Source: Jimgerdemannia flammicorona (lineage: Eukaryota > Mucoromycota > Endogonomycetes > Endogonales > Endogonaceae). Taken from it: DNA of 10,637 bases. The notes below the pieces were generated by a model. The model searched no databases, was not told the origin of the DNA, and saw nothing but the letters and a program-made list of their open reading frames with translations. The position numbers were made by a program, and so were the translations under genes. Below, in pieces: positions 8,563-10,637 of this stretch; position 1 is the first letter of the stretch; each line of letters opens with the position of its first letter. The stretch is from positions 1 to 10,637 of the forward strand of contig RBNI01007111.1 in assembly GCA_003990745.1 (NCBI GenBank), read 5' to 3'.

Positions 8563-8578
8563 ATATATATATATATAT
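8563..8578 (+). repeat. (AT)8 microsatellite
   Basis: A short pure AT dinucleotide run inside the AT-rich tract. Confidence 0.75.
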
Positions 8579-8878
8579 TCATAAGTACTAGACTCCTTTA
8601 ATAATTAATTTATAACAAATACATAGTTCTCATATCATATCAATAGCCTCAACCCAATCTTACCTTACTTTATCCTAATATACTTCCTCTTCTCTACTTC
8701 TACTCTTTTAAAAACTACTAGATTGTTAATCATCTCAATCTGCTTATCACTTCTCTCATATATCTCTTCTATTAGATATTAATGATGATCTTATTGAGAG
8801 CCCCACTCCCTCTATTAGCCTGACAGAATATTCACTATTAACCTCTCTCACTTTACTATTCTTTTTTCCAAAATCATC

Positions 8879-8881
<3 letters not shown>

Positions 8882-8922
<41 letters not shown>
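8882..8922 (+). repeat. (TTA)n microsatellite, about 13 units
   Basis: A 41-base uninterrupted TTA trinucleotide run. The lack of any interruption, in a region where other repeats are heavily mutated, suggests recent slippage growth. Confidence 0.92.
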
Positions 8923-9370
8923 TAAATAAGATCAAGTTTCTATAGATTTTTATTAAAAGAAAACCTAGACTATATAGGTCAAAACTCTTTCTCACTCCTT
9001 CTCTCTGAGTATTATCTCTTCATTATTCTTAGGCTATAGAGAGAATCAGCATTCTACTATCTCAGCTATATAAGAATAGTATTGCATATCTCATCTTAAT
9101 AATATATAGACCAGACTTATCTGTTTATTAGAATTAAATCATTGGTTCAAGAGTATAAGAATATACCTATATATTAGATTCAGTAATATTAAGACTAAAT
9201 AATATAACTCCTCTGATTCTAAATAAAAGTCAGAGATAAAAAAAAAACCTCTAACTAACTAATAAGAAGCAGAACAGATTCATAATAAAGTAAAGAACTT
9301 ATATAAAACTCTCTCAAAGGACTAATATATAGACTAAGGTCTGAAAAGACCCCAATCTCACTCTCTGAGT

Positions 9371-9502
9371 CTGTGGGTCTTAATTACATTATTATATTAG
9401 CTCTTAGTTTTAGTTAGATACTACTAAAAGAAGAAGGTCTCATTTTCCAAACCTGTGGACCTCAATTGCATTGCCATGTCAGCTCCTGGTTCTAGTTAGA
9501 TA
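9371..9502 (+). repeat. Direct repeat pair differing only by transitions (RIP-like)
   Basis: Copy 1 (9371-9420) and copy 2 (9453-9502) align over 50 bases without gaps. They differ at 12 sites, all transitions: 11 have T or A in copy 1 where copy 2 has C or G, and one is reversed (7th base, G in copy 1, A in copy 2). Several changes are CpA to TpA or TpG to TpA, for example CAATTG in copy 2 against TAATTA in copy 1. The shared word AAGGTCT precedes both copies (9336-9342 and 9435-9440), so the units may be somewhat longer. Confidence 0.8.
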
Positions 9503-9602
9503 TAGCTAAGATACTAGCTATTATACTATCCAACTCTCTACTAGTCAATCAAAAGGCCCTACTAAGATAATACTTACCCCAACCCCAATGACTCTCCCCA
9601 GC

Positions 9603-9797
9603 CTAGTATCTGACTAGTTCACTATTATCACTCTTCTTTCTATCTGTAATAACTATCTTCTCTCTCAACCTGACATCATCTGAAAAGTAATTATCTATAT
9701 CAGAACTATACTTACTGAGAAGCTTATCAAAGTTTAGAGTTCTATCACAAATACCAATAATCTGCAGATAATCTACACTAACACTTGATGCCCAAGG
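9603..9797 (-). other. 64-codon open stretch without ATG; possible coding remnant
   Basis: On the minus strand, from just after a TAA (9798-9800) to TAG 9603-9605, the frame is open for 64 codons in very AT-rich DNA. The residues look protein-like and charged: DRTLNFDKLLSKYSSDID near the middle, then DDVRLREKIVITDRKK. After the TAG the same frame continues with HWGWGKYYLSRAF before a TGA. There is no start codon and I do not recognise a family. A RIP-mutated transposon or host gene is possible, as is chance. Confidence 0.25.
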
Positions 9798-10112
9798 TTA
9801 GCCAACTCTCTATATAACCTATGATATACCATGATGATATTTAGTTGATAATAGCAAAAGAAAGAAGGTACTATACCAAAACAGATATATCCCAGATATA
9901 GTCAGAGGTACTAGAAACTACAAAAAAGTAGAGAAAGTACTGATCTGATACCAATAAAGGGGCAACTCATCACTATTGTCTCCCTCCCACTGCCCTGCAA
10001 CAGGTACAGCAAACCAATCTGAGGTAGAGGGGGAATGAGTTGTGGAAAAGGGACTTGAAAGGTTGCCTACCAAAACCTTGTAACTGGTATGGTAGCAGAG
10101 AAAGGGGCATGT

Positions 10113-10205
10113 CCACCTCCCATCCTCAAACACATACAGCCAGTGTCCAGCCAACCCTACCCAAACCACCAATGCCCACCCAACAGTGAGCCACTCATTA
10201 CCAAC
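10113..10205 (-). pseudogene. LINE ORF2 C-terminal fragment, copy C
   Basis: About 31 codons match the C-terminal part of copy A's ORF2 (285-371). VGNEWLTVGWA is identical, followed by WVGL, HW and VFE in register, giving 21 of 29 aligned residues identical. The strand is the same as for copy A. The match stops on both sides, so this is a small relic of a third copy or of a related family. The flanking 9951-10112 is also less AT-rich than the tract to its left and may contain more of the same insertion, but I could not align it. Copy A's own match lies downstream of its CCHC knuckle. Confidence 0.75.
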
Positions 10206-10298
10206 TTGATATTCCTTAACAATGCTCCCCATTGCGATAGTGCCTAACACAGGCGACATAATACTCTTTATCTATATCACTAGCTGTTAGTTCTAAAA

Positions 10299-10571
10299 TT
10301 ATTGCTCCAAAAAACAAAACGACGGCAACCGTTTCAAAAAGCGATTTTGGTGGTTATGATTTCCGAACCCCAGCTCATTTTGAAAGGATTCAAACATACC
10401 TTGATTTTCCTGAGATATCTTTTGCCTTTTCGCTGCTCTATCTTCCGTTACCGCTGATGCCTCTTTGTTCGGCAGCTCGGCTTGCGAGTTTGGTTGTGGT
10501 CGTGACACGGGATTGGGGGGGAGTGGAGAAGGCAGAGAGGATTCTGAGAATCTCGGTCGCTTTGAAATCAA
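10299..10571 (-). CDS. Possible exon of a host gene with basic NLS-like motifs (uncertain)
   Basis: An open frame of 90 codons on the minus strand ends at a stop at 10299-10301. It has no ATG at its 5' edge: the first possible start is TTG 10571, and a TGA lies a few codons upstream. If it is coding, it must therefore be an internal exon or use a non-ATG start. The product would be disordered and rich in Ser, Pro and Gln, with KRPRF and AAKRQK basic clusters like nuclear localisation signals; FESFQNELGFG follows. In favour of coding, CpG dinucleotides are frequent here while almost absent in 7733-9950. Against it, no family is recognised and an overlapping plus-strand 46-codon frame exists (10457-10597). 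Confidence 0.3.
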   Translation of the reverse strand: MISKRPRFSESSLPSPLPPNPVSRPQPNSQAELPNKEASAVTEDRAAKRQKISQENQGMFESFQNELGFGNHNHQNRFLKRLPSFCFLEQ

Positions 10572-10597
10572 CGCGAATTTCGAAATTAATCATTTAA

Positions 10598-10637
10598 AAA
10601 AAATAAAAATTAAAAAAAAGTAATAATGCTTTTTTTT
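10598..10637. other. A/T-only low-complexity end of window
   Basis: Runs of A with scattered T, ending in a T8 run at the window edge. It could be an intergenic spacer or promoter-proximal tract; nothing further can be supported. Confidence 0.5.

Larger units (their letters stand above)
7733..9950. other. AT-rich, CpG-poor tract without recognisable genes
   Basis: About 2.2 kb dominated by A and T with very many TpA steps and almost no CpG (one example is at about 8173). No credible gene is visible; stops are dense in all frames apart from one 64-codon open stretch at 9603-9797. It holds a 13-base inverted repeat, a 30-base T run, dinucleotide and trinucleotide microsatellites and a transition-only direct repeat, each listed separately. 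The composition resembles DNA heavily hit by RIP in ascomycetes, so old unrecognisable transposons are the likely source. Confidence 0.7.

Noticed and set aside
8882..8922. CRISPR-like or regulatory array
   Set aside because: It is a simple trinucleotide microsatellite with no spacers.
9942..9953. TGGTATCAGATC on the minus strand, similar to an initiator-tRNA-Met primer-binding site of LTR retrotransposons
   Set aside because: No LTR ending in CA lies next to it, no polypurine tract or gag/pol is recognisable, and the 12-base match is imperfect.
10457..10597. Plus-strand 46-codon frame beginning ATG (MPLCSAARLASL)
   Set aside because: Short, overlaps the minus-strand candidate frame and shows no recognisable family; it was not strong enough to list as a gene.

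Overview
This window is repeat-rich eukaryotic DNA, most likely from a filamentous fungus, with a Pezizomycotina ascomycete as the best guess. The reasons are an L1-type LINE, a Tc1-type transposon with CAGTGGTGAGCAAAAGGG termini, and a CpG-poor, TpA-rich tract in which two direct repeats differ only by transitions, as in repeat-induced point mutation (RIP). No bacterial, plasmid, phage or CRISPR features are visible, and I could not identify an intact gene of known function. Almost everything recognisable is a decayed transposable element on the minus strand.

Layout, left to right. (1) 1-5725: a complete-looking LINE, copy A. Its poly(A) end is at the window start, with AATAAA (minus strand) at 25-30; ORF2 (endonuclease, reverse transcriptase, CCHC knuckle) spans 69-3722, ORF1 (RNA-binding type) spans 3756-5669, and a short 5' leader reaches 5725. 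(2) About 5727-6359: the 5' part only of a second, diverged LINE of the same family, copy B, in the same orientation. (3) 6360-7730: a Tc1-like transposon, with the transposase N-terminus near 7364, catalytic residues at 6921-6923, 6645-6647 and 6540-6542, and its 5' terminal inverted repeat ending at 7730 next to a TA target. (4) 7733 to about 9950: about 2.2 kb of AT-rich, CpG-poor sequence with a 30-base T run, a (TTA)n microsatellite and a RIP-like repeat pair. (5) 10113-10205: a third LINE fragment, copy C. (6) About 10299-10600: a patch with many more CpG dinucleotides and a possible but unproven host-gene exon.

The element order reads as a nested insertion: Tc1 first, LINE B into the end of the Tc1 transposase gene, then LINE A into ORF1 of LINE B. 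Both LINE copies begin with the same 9 bases (GCATCTTTC), which fixes the family's 5' end. LINE A carries up to ten premature stops and the transposase seven, yet each open frame can be followed end to end with no frameshift. In the transposase the third catalytic acidic residue is also changed, from Glu to Lys. This points to decay by base substitution, probably directed C-to-T mutation or deamination, and not by indels. I see no convincing new molecular system. The most interesting content is the layered insertion history and the mutation pattern.
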